Shown in pieces: positions 1-8,483 of a stretch of 64,000 nt of DNA. Every line of letters starts with the position of its first letter. Positions within the stretch are counted from its first letter, which is position 1. Position numbers and translations under genes: made by a program. The notes under the pieces are model-generated. The model was not told the origin of the DNA. It did no database searches and worked only from the letters and a program-made list of their open reading frames with translations. Source of the stretch: Flavobacteriia bacterium (lineage in GTDB: Bacteria > Bacteroidota > Bacteroidia > Flavobacteriales_D > Crocinitomicaceae); NCBI GenBank assembly GCA_947462925.1, contig CANHQP010000003.1:1-64000 (forward strand), read 5' to 3'.

Positions 1-2066
1 CTATAAGTAACACTACCAACACTCGTACTCGAATTTGTTAACGTCTGTGCAATACTTGATCCATTGCCTGAAGTAGCTCCTGTGGCATTATTCTCAGACA
101 CAGTCCATGAAAAAGTCGCTCCCGCTGGAGTTGAACTTAACCCAATGCCAGTAACCAAACCACTGCATATAGATTGTGAAGATGGAGTGGCTGTGACTGT
201 GGGTGCTGGATTTACTGTGATTGTCATCGTCGTATTAGCAGCGCATTGCCCTGGATCAGCTGTAAATGTATAAGTTGTCGTCGAACTATTATTGATTGCA
301 GGACTCCAAATACCTGTTATCCCTTCTAAAGATGTTGTTGGCAAAGGTGCAATTGTTGAACCAGAACAAACTGGGGCAATCTGAGTAAAGGTTGGAACTG
401 AATTAGGAGTAACAGTTATCACTCCATTAACATTGGCTCCACCCCAAAAACCACCACCAGCTGCACTATATCCTCCATATTGAAAAGAACAACCGTTCAA
501 ACTAAATCGATATGCATAATAATAAGTTCCTGCTGTCAAACCAGAAACTGTGCCCATATACTCATCGTTATTGGGATTCAATAATGAAAATGGATTGTAA
601 GTCCCTGCTGACCATGCTGATGAAGGCCATGTAGATGGGTCAGTATTTGATGTAAAAACACCATATTCTGCAATAATTCCAGGAGCTTGACTATTGGGCT
701 CAGTCAATCCAGGCTCATATGCTTGGCCAAAAATAGTTACTGAATTTCCCTCACAAATTGTTGCAGATTCAGGAAATTGAACATTTACAAAATCTAAACC
801 AGCCCCGACGGCAACCGTTAAAGTTGTTGGAACAGCGCATTGACCTGTATTAGGAGTAAAAGTATAAGTTGTTGTACTTGTTGTATTTATGGCAGGAGAC
901 CAAGTCCCTGTAATTCCTTCTAACGAGGTAGTTGGCAAAGTAAAAGATCCACCTGAACAAATCGAAGGAATAACACTAAAAGTTGGCGTACCTCCGGGAT
1001 TAACAACCACTGTAGTCGTCGATGTTGCCGTACAACCACCTACAGTTGTCACCAAAGTATAAATGCCTGCATTTGCCGCAGTAGCATTGGGAATAGTTGG
1101 ATTTTGAAGATTCGAAACAAAACCATTTGGTCCTGTCCACGAATATGTTCCTCCACCCGCACCATTCAGTTGAATGGTTGCACCAACACAAAAAGGACCT
1201 GTATTTGCAGGTGTTGATGTAACAGTAGATGTCGTGTAGGTAATTGTAATATATCCAGGACCATTGTTTGAACCTGTTGTACAACCACCTCCGGCAGGAG
1301 TGAAACTAGAACCGCCACCGCCACTTCCGCCACCATATGGCGAACTTGACCAACAATCAGAACCGCCGCCACCGCCGCCATAAAAACCGCCACCGCCACC
1401 GCCACCTGGTGCAACGTTATAACATGGATCAGAAGCGCCATTTCCACCTTGTCCTAATGAACCTGCAGTTCCTGAATTACCACTCGAAATCCATGGTGGC
1501 CCTCCATTCCCTCCAGCTGATTGACTAGCACCACCACCACCAACACCAAAAGGCGAAACACCTGCAGCAGATGTCGCACATCCACCAGCAGCACCAATAG
1601 CGTCAGAGGTTCCTCCCCCCATTCCACCACCACCTGAAGCAACTAATATTCTATTTGCTGTTGCGAAGGGAGAAAAACGTAAATCAGTTGCACCGCCACC
1701 ACCACATGAACTATTAGCAGTTGAATTGGCGTTTGCACCATTTCCTCCTCCATTAAATCCAGCGCCCGGGCAATTCCCTGAACCACCAACAGTCAATTGA
1801 AGCACTTGGCCAGGAGTAACAGCAATTGTTGCAGAAACAACTGCACCATTTCCTCCGCTTGCTCCACCTCCCTCAGCACCGGCCGCAACTACAGAAATAC
1901 TTGTTACACATGGAGGTACTGTCCAAGATTGAGCACTGCCTGTATAGTTAAAAGTGACAGAAGTTGATTGTGAAAAGAAATTATTCGAAAAAAGGAATAT
2001 CGAAACAAAAAAACAAGTGAACTTGCTAATCTTAGAAATAGCAAATAAATTATTTATCTTGAGCAT
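1..2066 (-). CDS. Glycine-rich secreted protein with Ig-like repeats, C-terminus outside window
   Basis: An uninterrupted reading frame starts at the ATG at 2066 and runs off the left edge after about 688 codons. The first ~35 residues form a hydrophobic signal peptide ending near FFSQS. Residues ~50-260 are extremely rich in glycine, with many runs of four to seven Gly, resembling the glycine-rich domain that follows signal peptides in some Bacteroidota surface proteins. After that come Ig-like/PKD-like modules with the hallmarks SWTGPNGF and SLEGITGTWSPAINTT; the second hallmark occurs twice, near 940-880 and 340-280. This architecture is typical of T9SS cargo, but the sorting domain would lie outside the window, so secretion by T9SS is inferred. 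No paired gene lies immediately upstream. Several Gly-rich open frames on the same strand are shadows of this gene. Confidence 0.85.
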   Translation of the reverse strand, partial: MLKINNLFAISKISKFTCFFVSIFLFSNNFFSQSTSVTFNYTGSAQSWTVPPCVTSISVVAAGAEGGGASGGNGAVVSATIAVTPGQVLQLTVGGSGNCPGAGFNGGGNGANANSTANSSCGGGGATDLRFSPFATANRILVASGGGGMGGGTSDAIGAAGGCATSAAGVSPFGVGGGGASQSAGGNGGPPWISSGNSGTAGSLGQGGNGASDPCYNVAPGGGGGGGFYGGGGGGSDCWSSSPYGGGSGGGGSSFTPAGGGCTTGSNNGPGYITITYTTSTVTSTPANTGPFCVGATIQLNGAGGGTYSWTGPNGFVSNLQNPTIPNATAANAGIYTLVTTVGGCTATSTTTVVVNPGGTPTFSVIPSICSGGSFTLPTTSLEGITGTWSPAINTTSTTTYTFTPNTGQCAVPTTLTVAVGAGLDFVNVQFPESATICEGNSVTIFGQAYEPGLTEPNSQAPGIIAEYGVFTSNTDPSTWPSSAWSAGTYNPFSLLNPNNDEYMGTVSGLTAGTYYYAYRFSLNGCSFQYGGYSAAGGGFWGGANVNGVITVTPNSVPTFTQIAPVCSGSTIAPLPTTSLEGITGIWSPAINNSSTTTYTFTADPGQCAANTTMTITVNPAPTVTATPSSQSICSGLVTGIGLSSTPAGATFSWTVSENNATGATSGNGSSIAQTLTNSSTSVGSVTY

Positions 2067-2229
2067 AGTATAAATATCAAGTTATAAATATACTATTTTA
2101 TAAATTAAGATTTAACTGTAGCTAAAAAAGAGAATCATACTCAACCATGCAAATGTACAAACAGTCATTTTCAATGAATATTTGCAAGTTTTTGTCGAGT
2201 AATCAATAATACATTTAAAATAAATAAAA

Positions 2230-2781
2230 TCAATTATTGAAAAAATTCAAAGTACCGTTTTTCATTTGATGGTAAGCTCTACTCAAATAAGCTGCTAAAA
2301 TTCTCATTGAATCAAAAGCTTCTTCTGTTTCAGCACTAATATCTTTCTTTTGAAGACGTAAAAGTAACTTCATATAAAGCGCATGAAAAACGATTTCAAT
2401 GTGATTTTTGTCTTTCAAATTCGACTTTTGCTTAAACTCTTCAATATGTGTTACTGCTGCTTCATATAATTCTTTGTATCTTACATCATCAGACATATTC
2501 AACAGCGTATTATGAAGAAAAGAGAGCTCAATCAAAACTTCTTGAATCAAGTATAAGTGTCCTGTTTTTTCTATCTTCTGCGAATGCATTTGAGTAATCA
2601 GCATCTGATACCAATCTCTATAATTTGATAAAAAAGATTGATCTGGCAATTGAGGACTAACGTATTCCTGGAGAATTCTATCTAAATCAAAATTGTATGC
2701 TCGAATTACATCTTCAATCTGATACATGTATAGAATATACTCAGCAATATTTTCATTTAACTTTTGTTGGGCTACAAACAT
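2230..2781 (-). CDS. DUF4924 family protein
   Basis: A cytoplasmic, mostly alpha-helical protein of about 183 residues with no signal peptide or membrane segment. It resembles the Bacteroidota-specific DUF4924 family, whose function is unknown to me. I start it at the ATG at 2781 (MFVAQQKLNENIAEYI). A further in-frame start at 2814 would overlap the upstream lipoprotein gene and adds residues unlike the family. The chosen start lies 1 nt after the upstream stop at 2783, so the two genes are probably co-transcribed and translationally coupled. Nothing in the sequence links it to a pathway. Confidence 0.7.
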   Translation of the reverse strand: MFVAQQKLNENIAEYILYMYQIEDVIRAYNFDLDRILQEYVSPQLPDQSFLSNYRDWYQMLITQMHSQKIEKTGHLYLIQEVLIELSFLHNTLLNMSDDVRYKELYEAAVTHIEEFKQKSNLKDKNHIEIVFHALYMKLLLRLQKKDISAETEEAFDSMRILAAYLSRAYHQMKNGTLNFFNN

Positions 2782-2782
2782 A

Positions 2783-3394
2783 CTATTTTTTGATTTTACC
2801 CATATCAGCCTCAATTTCCTTTTGATTTTGATTCAAATAGGCAATAAATTCAGTTGTAACATCCATCGTCGGGCTAACATAAATGAACTGTCCAGCAGCG
2901 CCATGCATCATTAAAATATCAATTCCATGCTTTTCAGAATATTTCTTACCAGCCAATTCTATTTTTTTGCTGATAACACTTAACAATTCACCAGTTTCTT
3001 TTTCTAATTTCATACCTTCAGTTTCCTGATATTGCATCAAAGCTTGCTGTCTTCTTTGCGCTTCCTCTTGGATAGATTGGATTTCAAAGCCAGATAAAGC
3101 GCCAGATTTCGCCTTTTCCTCATTGGTCAAAACATAATTCTGCAAAGTTTTTTCACGCTTTTGTAATTCACCTTGGAAACGCAGTTGCTTGGCCTTCATC
3201 ATTGAATCCATCTCAACATAATATCTAAAATGCTTCGTTAAGCTATCTTGGTTATAAAAAGCAATTTTCAGCCCATTTGTTCTAATAGTTGGAACGTTAG
3301 GCGTTGTATTCTCTTCTTTCTTTTTATCTTCTCCACAGGCAAAAACAACAAAACTTACTGCAGTAAAAATGACTAATGATTTTAATAATTTCAT
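2783..3394 (-). CDS. OmpH/Skp-family periplasmic chaperone-like lipoprotein
   Basis: A 203-residue protein with a lipoprotein signal peptide (hydrophobic residues 5-19, lipobox cysteine at position 20 in VFAC). After a short charged linker comes a beta strand (LKIAFYNQDSL), then a long coiled coil rich in K, E, Q and R (about residues 60-150), then a small C-terminal globular part. This is the order seen in Skp/OmpH proteins, trimeric holdases for outer-membrane proteins. Membrane anchoring through a lipid is common among Bacteroidota OmpH-like proteins but differs from soluble E. coli Skp. It probably shares a transcript with the DUF4924 gene downstream. Confidence 0.8.
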   Translation of the reverse strand: MKLLKSLVIFTAVSFVVFACGEDKKKEENTTPNVPTIRTNGLKIAFYNQDSLTKHFRYYVEMDSMMKAKQLRFQGELQKREKTLQNYVLTNEEKAKSGALSGFEIQSIQEEAQRRQQALMQYQETEGMKLEKETGELLSVISKKIELAGKKYSEKHGIDILMMHGAAGQFIYVSPTMDVTTEFIAYLNQNQKEIEADMGKIKK

Positions 3395-3412
3395 ATAAAA
3401 AATTTAAATACT

Positions 3413-3655
3413 TTAATTTTTAGAGGAGAAAGATTTCTCCCAATCTGACCTCATGGAAATAAAACGCTGAAGACAATTTTCAAGTAATTCTTCAGTAACC
3501 ATTGATTGAATATCTTCAATTCCATTTACATCTAATTCGCCAATTTTAAAAACTTGTTCAAACTGACCTAATTCAACTTTTAAAATATATTTGCTATTAT
3601 AATTGAAAATTTGAATTTTATATCTTTCGTGCGGTACTTCAGCAATAACTCTCAC
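3413..3655 (-). CDS. Small conserved-looking hypothetical protein (80 aa, GTG start)
   Basis: I do not recognise the family. The protein is about 80 residues, cytoplasmic and acidic, with a beta-rich first half (RYKIQIFNYNSKYILKVEL) and a helical C-terminus. A longer frame opens with TTG at 3697, but a good -7 box (TATTTTTG on the minus strand, 3676-3669) lies inside that extension. The GTG at 3655, about 13 nt downstream of the box, is therefore the more likely start. It lies upstream of the OmpH-like gene in the same orientation (18 nt gap), so it may be the first gene of that operon. Confidence 0.55.
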   Translation of the reverse strand: MRVIAEVPHERYKIQIFNYNSKYILKVELGQFEQVFKIGELDVNGIEDIQSMVTEELLENCLQRFISMRSDWEKSFSSKN

Positions 3656-3668
3656 AAACTTTTTTTTA

Positions 3669-3676
3669 CAAAAATA
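3669..3676 (-). promoter_or_regulatory. -7 promoter box upstream of small hypothetical gene
   Basis: TATTTTTG on the minus strand matches the Bacteroidota -7 consensus TAnnTTTG. It would place the transcript start close to the GTG at 3655. No -33 TTG was found at the ideal spacing. Confidence 0.4.
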
Positions 3677-3777
3677 ATAGTTTAATATCAATGACAATTA
3701 TTTCTTTCGAAATAAGTTCACATATTTCAAACATCAAATAAAATTAATTTTTTAAACCCGACTTATAAAAACAGAAA

Positions 3778-3800
3778 AACCGCTTCTTTTGGAAACGGTT
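3778..3800 (-). terminator. Intrinsic terminator after siaC-like gene
   Basis: Hairpin AACCG-c-TTC / GAA-a-CGGTT with a short T-rich loop and one internal mismatch. On the minus strand it is followed by a T-rich stretch. It lies 20 nt beyond the stop of the SiaC-like gene. The same hairpin style ends other transcripts in this window. Confidence 0.7.
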
Positions 3801-3820
3801 CATTCAAATACTATATAAAA

Positions 3821-4222
3821 TCAATATGCTAGCGACAAATCAATGTCTGTATATGCAATAAATTCAAACGGAACTTTTACCATATATTCGTAATCCTGAC
3901 CAACTTCAAACATGTCATCATCCGTGTCTTTGTAGAACCAATTTACTTTCGCTTCCATTCCTTTTTCTACTAATTCATTCAATTTGTACAACAAAAAAAG
4001 TATTCTCTTTGAGGATGATATATTAAAATATTCTAAATCAATTCTAAATTCTGTCAATGGATTTGGTGCAGCTAAATAACCAAAAAACCAATCAAGAATA
4101 TCAGACCAAAATTCTTCTGGATCATTTGGAATCGCTCTTCCACTTATTGACATAATTCCAGTATTTTTGGAAAAATGAATCATTGGAGTTTGTATCGTCG
4201 ATTCGAGTATTAAATCTTCCAT
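3821..4222 (-). CDS. DUF1987/SiaC-family regulatory protein
   Basis: A 133-residue cytoplasmic protein matching the DUF1987 (SiaC) family: N-terminal strand pair with TPMIHF and GIMSISGRAIP, the helix EEFWSDILDWFFGYL, then IDLEYFNISSSKRILFLL. In Pseudomonas SiaC is a phosphoprotein that binds a diguanylate cyclase, and it is controlled by the kinase SiaB and phosphatase SiaA. Neither a SiaA-like nor a SiaB-like gene is nearby; the gene stands alone with its own terminator. From memory of the family, the phosphorylated Thr/Ser sits in the YFN-T-S segment, where this protein has Ile68 followed by Ser69-Ser71. Family assignment is fairly firm; the partner and signal are unknown. Confidence 0.75.
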   Translation of the reverse strand: MEDLILESTIQTPMIHFSKNTGIMSISGRAIPNDPEEFWSDILDWFFGYLAAPNPLTEFRIDLEYFNISSSKRILFLLYKLNELVEKGMEAKVNWFYKDTDDDMFEVGQDYEYMVKVPFEFIAYTDIDLSLAY

Positions 4223-4420
4223 ATTGATTTGTTTACACTGTAATTTGCGAATAAAATCTCTTTCGCTTGTTCTTAATTCTTCTTAATTTTCAATTATTAG
4301 ATGAACACTACTATTTAACAAACAAATGAAGATAAAGAACAAACCAAATATTTATTAAAATGTATGAATTGTTTACTTAAATGTCATTTTTACACTTTCA
4401 GTAGTGAAAACAAATAATTG

Positions 4421-4443
4421 TTGTCGAAGTACTTGAACGACAA
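4421..4443. repeat. Inverted repeat in 290-bp intergenic region
   Basis: TTGTCG and CGACAA flank an 11-nt centre that itself contains the palindrome AAGTACTT. The element lies between the kdsC-like stop and the siaC-like start. It could be a weak terminator for the kdsC-like operon or an operator. Neither strand has a strong T run next to it, so no role is assigned. I see nothing else in 4223-4514. Confidence 0.3.
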
Positions 4444-4514
4444 TTACAAACAAAAGGTTTCATTTCAATCAAAAATTGATGAAAAATGAAAGAAAATTTT
4501 ACCTATTTATTTCT

Positions 4515-5033
4515 TTACCAAGCGAATGCTTTTTCTGTAAACCAATTATTTTGACTTCTCAAGGTTTGTTCTATGACATCTCTAACACAACCTTTACCTC
4601 CAAAAATAGGAGACTGATAATCTGAGATTGATTTTATTTCAACTGCTGAATCTTGCGGACAGGTTGACACTCCTACCATTTGCATTACTTTGTAATCTGG
4701 AATATCATCACCCATGTATAAAACTTCTTGATCAGTAAAAGCATACTTTGATCTACAATATTCATAAACAGCAACTTTATCGTGTGAACTTAAAAATACT
4801 TCTTCAATACCTAGCCCTAATAAACGCTCTTTCACATCAACTGAATTACCTCCAGTAATAATTAAAATACGATAACCCATTTTCACGGCATATTGAATTG
4901 CATAACCATCTTTGGAATGCATGGTTCGAATCACTTTTCCATCATTTAAAAGTACTTCACCAGTTGTCAAAACTCCATCAACATCGAATATAAATGTTTT
5001 AATTAATGGCAATTTCTCTTTGTAACTTTTCAT
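4515..5033 (-). CDS. kdsC: HAD-family phosphatase, KdsC-like (KDO-8-phosphate phosphatase)
   Basis: A 172-residue HAD subfamily IIIA enzyme without a cap domain. Motif I is FIFDVDGVLT (nucleophile D17, acid/base D19), motif II is the Thr in IITGG, and motif IV is GDDIPD. KdsC removes phosphate from 3-deoxy-D-manno-octulosonate 8-phosphate in lipopolysaccharide core synthesis. Length and motifs fit KdsC, although related C0-HAD enzymes act on other sugar phosphates and no other KDO gene is adjacent. The ATG lies 1 nt after the stop of the upstream DUF2520 gene, indicating an operon. Confidence 0.75.
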   Translation of the reverse strand: MKSYKEKLPLIKTFIFDVDGVLTTGEVLLNDGKVIRTMHSKDGYAIQYAVKMGYRILIITGGNSVDVKERLLGLGIEEVFLSSHDKVAVYEYCRSKYAFTDQEVLYMGDDIPDYKVMQMVGVSTCPQDSAVEIKSISDYQSPIFGGKGCVRDVIEQTLRSQNNWFTEKAFAW

Positions 5034-5034
5034 A

Positions 5035-5805
5035 TTATTTAGTTTGGTAAGTTTCTAAAATACTTTTAGAAATAGCTTCGTAAATTTCTTTGCTTGATCC
5101 TTCGAGCTTTTGAATGTGATCTTTTATCGTTTCTTGATCATTTCTTCTTGCAGGTCCTGTTTGAGCCTCATAAGGTTCAACACTTTTCAGTTTTTTAAAA
5201 GTTTCCTCTAACAACGGTTTTAAAATCTCCCAATTTAATTGTTGGCTTTCGAGGTATTTTTTGGATAAATAAACCAAATGATTGGTGAAATTATTGATAA
5301 AAACCGCTCCTAAATGTAATTTCTTTCTCTCGATTGAATCAGCATAAACAACATAATTGCTTATTTTTTTGGCAATTTGAAATATTAATTCCGCGAATAA
5401 ATGATTATTTGCTTCAATTAAAAAAGGAACTTCGGAAAGTTGTAAATCCTGCTCTTTACTGAATGTTTGTAATGGATAAAAAACACCTAAATTCGGCCTT
5501 TTTGGCAAAGCAGAAATTTCAACATTTCCAGCGGTATATATAATTGGATTGTCAAGTGAAATTTGGCTTAAAACCAACTTTATTGCTTCGTCATTTACAC
5601 ATACTAGCACTAAATTGCCACTTGGAATAGATCTTAAATCATCAATGACAATTGCATCCACTTGGGCTGCTAATACTTTTGCTGATAAACTATTTTTACT
5701 GGAAACGGAATAAATATTGAATCCTTTGTTTTTAAGATTTAATGCTAAATGAGTTGCTACATTTCCCGCACCAATAATTGAAACTGCATCCATTAATTTA
5801 TCCAT
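5035..5805 (-). CDS. Rossmann-like and DUF2520 domain-containing oxidoreductase
   Basis: About 256 residues. The N-terminal Rossmann fold begins VSIIGAGNVATHLAL (dinucleotide-binding GxGxxA). The C-terminal helical DUF2520 domain contains LGAVFINNFTNHLVYL and a GPARRND segment typical of the family. The family resembles ketopantoate/pyrroline-5-carboxylate reductases, but its substrate is unknown to me. I use the ATG at 5805; an in-frame ATG at 5793 would give MDAVSIIG and is equally compatible. A -7 box at 5809-5816 leaves only 3 nt before the ATG at 5805. That would make the mRNA leaderless, or would favour the start at 5793. Confidence 0.75.
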   Translation of the reverse strand: MDKLMDAVSIIGAGNVATHLALNLKNKGFNIYSVSSKNSLSAKVLAAQVDAIVIDDLRSIPSGNLVLVCVNDEAIKLVLSQISLDNPIIYTAGNVEISALPKRPNLGVFYPLQTFSKEQDLQLSEVPFLIEANNHLFAELIFQIAKKISNYVVYADSIERKKLHLGAVFINNFTNHLVYLSKKYLESQQLNWEILKPLLEETFKKLKSVEPYEAQTGPARRNDQETIKDHIQKLEGSSKEIYEAISKSILETYQTK

Positions 5806-5808
5806 ACA

Positions 5809-5816
5809 CAAAGGTA
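5809..5816 (-). promoter_or_regulatory. -7 promoter box of the DUF2520-kdsC operon
   Basis: TACCTTTG on the minus strand matches TAnnTTTG and ends 3 nt before the ATG at 5805. Confidence 0.45.
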
Positions 5817-5860
5817 ATTAAAGTAGCAAAATATGATTTAAAAAATTGGTAAATCCTATA

Positions 5861-8173
5861 TCAATTTTTAACCACCTTGACTTGAGAACTAAAATCTCCT
5901 TTTTCAAAAACAACCTCTAAAGTATATTCACCTTTGGCAAAATGACTAATTGAGAAGTTTATCTTAGTTTGATCTTGCACAATATTCTCCATCTCATCTA
6001 ACACAATTCTTCCAGCATTGTCTATCATCCTAATTTGTAGAACTCCATTTTTGGGACTGAAAAAATCAAATGAGATATTTCCAGCCGTAGGATTAGGATG
6101 AATTCCACCCATAGACACTTTATCTAAAACATTTGCTAAAGCAACAATATTTGAGTATGTATACATTCCGTTAAAATCGGTTTGCTTTAACCTGTAATAG
6201 GTCACACCTACAAAAGGATCGTGGTCGTACTTATCATAATGAATACTACTATTACTATTTCCTGCGCCATCAACAACAGCAAATTGATTAAAGTCGATTC
6301 CATCAGCAGAACGTTCAAGTGTGAAATAATCATTATTAATCTCAGTTGCGGTGATCCATTCTAAATAATTACTTGCACCTTCACTTCTACCAGTAAAGGA
6401 CAATAATTCAATTGGCAACGGTGTAACAGATTGTCCAATTCCAAAAACTGAAAAACCTGACATTCCAGTTCGATTCACTTGGCTTACTGTGGAAGGAGCA
6501 CATGTTCCACTCAAAGACCAAGATCCAGAACCTAAACTAGGTTTTTTGATAATGGTCCAGTTAGATGTGCCCGCAGTATTTAAAGATCCAATTGGATATA
6601 AAGTTAAATCGTAATTGGTTGATGCCCCTGAATTTGCAGTCAAGGTCCAATAGCCATTGTCTTGCGCACCAAAACCAAAAAGCGAACCACAATCTGACCC
6701 ACCATAAATAGGAGGATAACCTGGTCCACTTGGCCAATCATCAAATCTACCTGTCATCGAACCAATAGTAGAGGTTAGAAAAGTAGAATTTACTCTTTGA
6801 TAACCTTTTGAAACATTTCCAACTGGCCAATCATAGCTACCCGTAGAATTCAAAGATCGTGTCAAATTTCCATCGATGAAGCTAATTGTAGATCCACCGG
6901 AAACTGAATTAACTGATGTATTCAGTACATTGACAGCATAAGAATTCGTAGATATTGTACCTTGATTCAATGTCAAAGTACCAGTATTAGCTTTAATGAA
7001 CATATTGGATAATAAATTCACTCCCGAACCAATGCCTCCTGAATTGCTCAAAATAACACCATTCAAGTTTAACTGAGTTAATCCTTGATCGTAATTTTGT
7101 GAACCATTTCCATTAAATTCCAGTTTACCACTTGTTCCAGTACTTGTATAAGTTGTATTGCCACTAAAGTTTAAAAAATCTTTACTAATAGTTAAATGCT
7201 TTCCGTTGCTATTAAAAATGCTGGAAATTGAACTTGTTGTAAAACTACCACCGAGATCTAAATCATTAAATAGAATTACATTTCCTGATACTTTAGTTAT
7301 GGTTAAATTCCCTAGTCTATTACTGGAAGTAAAGTTACCTGAAATAGCCTGAGTGCCTGTCCCTTTAAAGATAATTGTTGATGTAGGGTCAGCGCTGATA
7401 GAACCAAAATTAGTGAAATTTCCACAAATTTCTAAAGTTGAATTTGCTTGCAAAGTCAAGGTTGCTCCAGATTGAATGATCAAATCTTTAGTTAAGTAGG
7501 TTTGCCCTGACAATAAAATAGGCTGATTTGTAAATGGTGCAACAAATGCATCTCTTAAACAAGTAGGCGTCGCGCATCCACCCCAATTATCTGGATCTGT
7601 CCATAAGGTAGGCGTTGTTATATCACCACCACTCCATGTCACTCCACCCGCAACTGAAAGAGAAGCTGCAAAATCTATTACAGATGTACCTGTAAAATTA
7701 ATTCTGAACCCAGAGGTACTAGAGGTAAAATTACTTACTGCCAATAAATATACATCACCAACTGCAACAGTCAAAGTGGGTTCATAAGATCCTGAAAAAG
7801 TTGAAACAGGATTATATCCCCCAGGGCAAGTAGGACAAACCGTAGTTGCCAGTGAGGTAGGTGGATTTCCACTTGCTCCAATACCAGTGACACCTAAAAA
7901 AGAATAATTACATGCCTCCGGAGGAGCGGTACCAGCAGCAATTTGTGAACAATTATAAAAATCTGCACCTAAAGTCCCTCCTGTTTCTGCAATTTTCCAA
8001 ATGGCGAAATCGTAGTCAGTGCCATTTTCAGTTACCGAACTAAAATCATTCGGTACAATATTAAAATCAAATGTCCCAGCAGTTGAAATTGGTATTCTAT
8101 ACCAAACAATGTTTCTCTCACCTGAAGCTAAACAATAACTTGTAGGTAAATCGCAAGTATTTCCAAAAGCAAC
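5861..8173 (-). pseudogene. T9SS type A sorting-domain surface protein missing its 5' end
   Basis: The frame is open from 8173 to 5861 (about 770 codons). At its 5' end it abuts a TAA (8176-8174) and contains no signal peptide and no ATG, GTG or TTG until the TTG at 7774. The first readable residues (VAFGNTCDLPTSYC, then GERNIVWYRIPIS and TDYDFAIWK) belong to the middle of a domain that in related cargo follows a signal peptide. After it come a beta-helix-like region rich in N, S, T and G, then PLPIELLSF and YYRLKQTDFNG. The T9SS type A sorting domain ends the protein (HPNPTAGNISFDF ... GEYTLEVVF ... VKVVKN). The gene most likely lost its start by deletion or rearrangement near 8174. A short functional version starting at 7774 would lack a signal peptide and could not be secreted. 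Confidence 0.6.
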
Positions 8174-8450
8174 TTATGGCTGCTTTCAAAGTCCATTCAT
8201 CAGTATTTAGCAAGTAATAACAAGTCAAAGATAGGGTGTAAAAGTTATAGAATTGGAAGGAAATGAACAAATGCCATATTCATTTTTAAACAGTAATTTG
8301 TTTATTCGAATTTCAATCAGAAAACAAAAAAATACAAAAATCTGATATACAAGTCTTTAACAACTAAAAAACCCAAAATCGAACTAATAAAATAAGTGTT
8401 AAATTTTTAACAGCACATATTCTTCAATTATCATTTCGCATGAGTAAAAA
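8174..8450. other. Intergenic region upstream of broken cargo gene
   Basis: Together with the secA terminator (to 8479) this makes about 310 bp without an intact gene. Reading the minus strand gives a short alternative frame over about 8280-8180 (ending TDEWTLKAAIS), but it has no start codon. I cannot tell whether it is a frameshifted remnant of the missing N-terminus or chance. No insertion sequence or target duplication is visible. Confidence 0.4.
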
Positions 8451-8479
8451 AAAATGTCCACCTTCTAAGTGGACATTTT
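8451..8479 (-). terminator. Intrinsic terminator after secA
   Basis: Perfect 11-bp stem (AAAATGTCCAC / GTGGACATTTT) with a 7-nt loop and A/T runs on both sides, placed 5 nt beyond the secA stop. Confidence 0.85.
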
Positions 8480-8483
8480 CAAG

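Noticed and set aside
1000-1642. Several minus-strand open frames rich in V, L, Q and H within the first 2 kb
   Set aside because: They lie in other frames of the long glycine-rich gene, whose frame is continuous from 2066 to the window edge with domain-like content. The alternatives are shadows of its GGT/GGC-rich codons.
8174-8283. Frameshifted N-terminus of the truncated cargo gene in another frame
   Set aside because: The alternative frame has no start codon and no signal-peptide-like sequence, and a stop bounds it after about 35 codons. It was kept only as a possibility in the findings.
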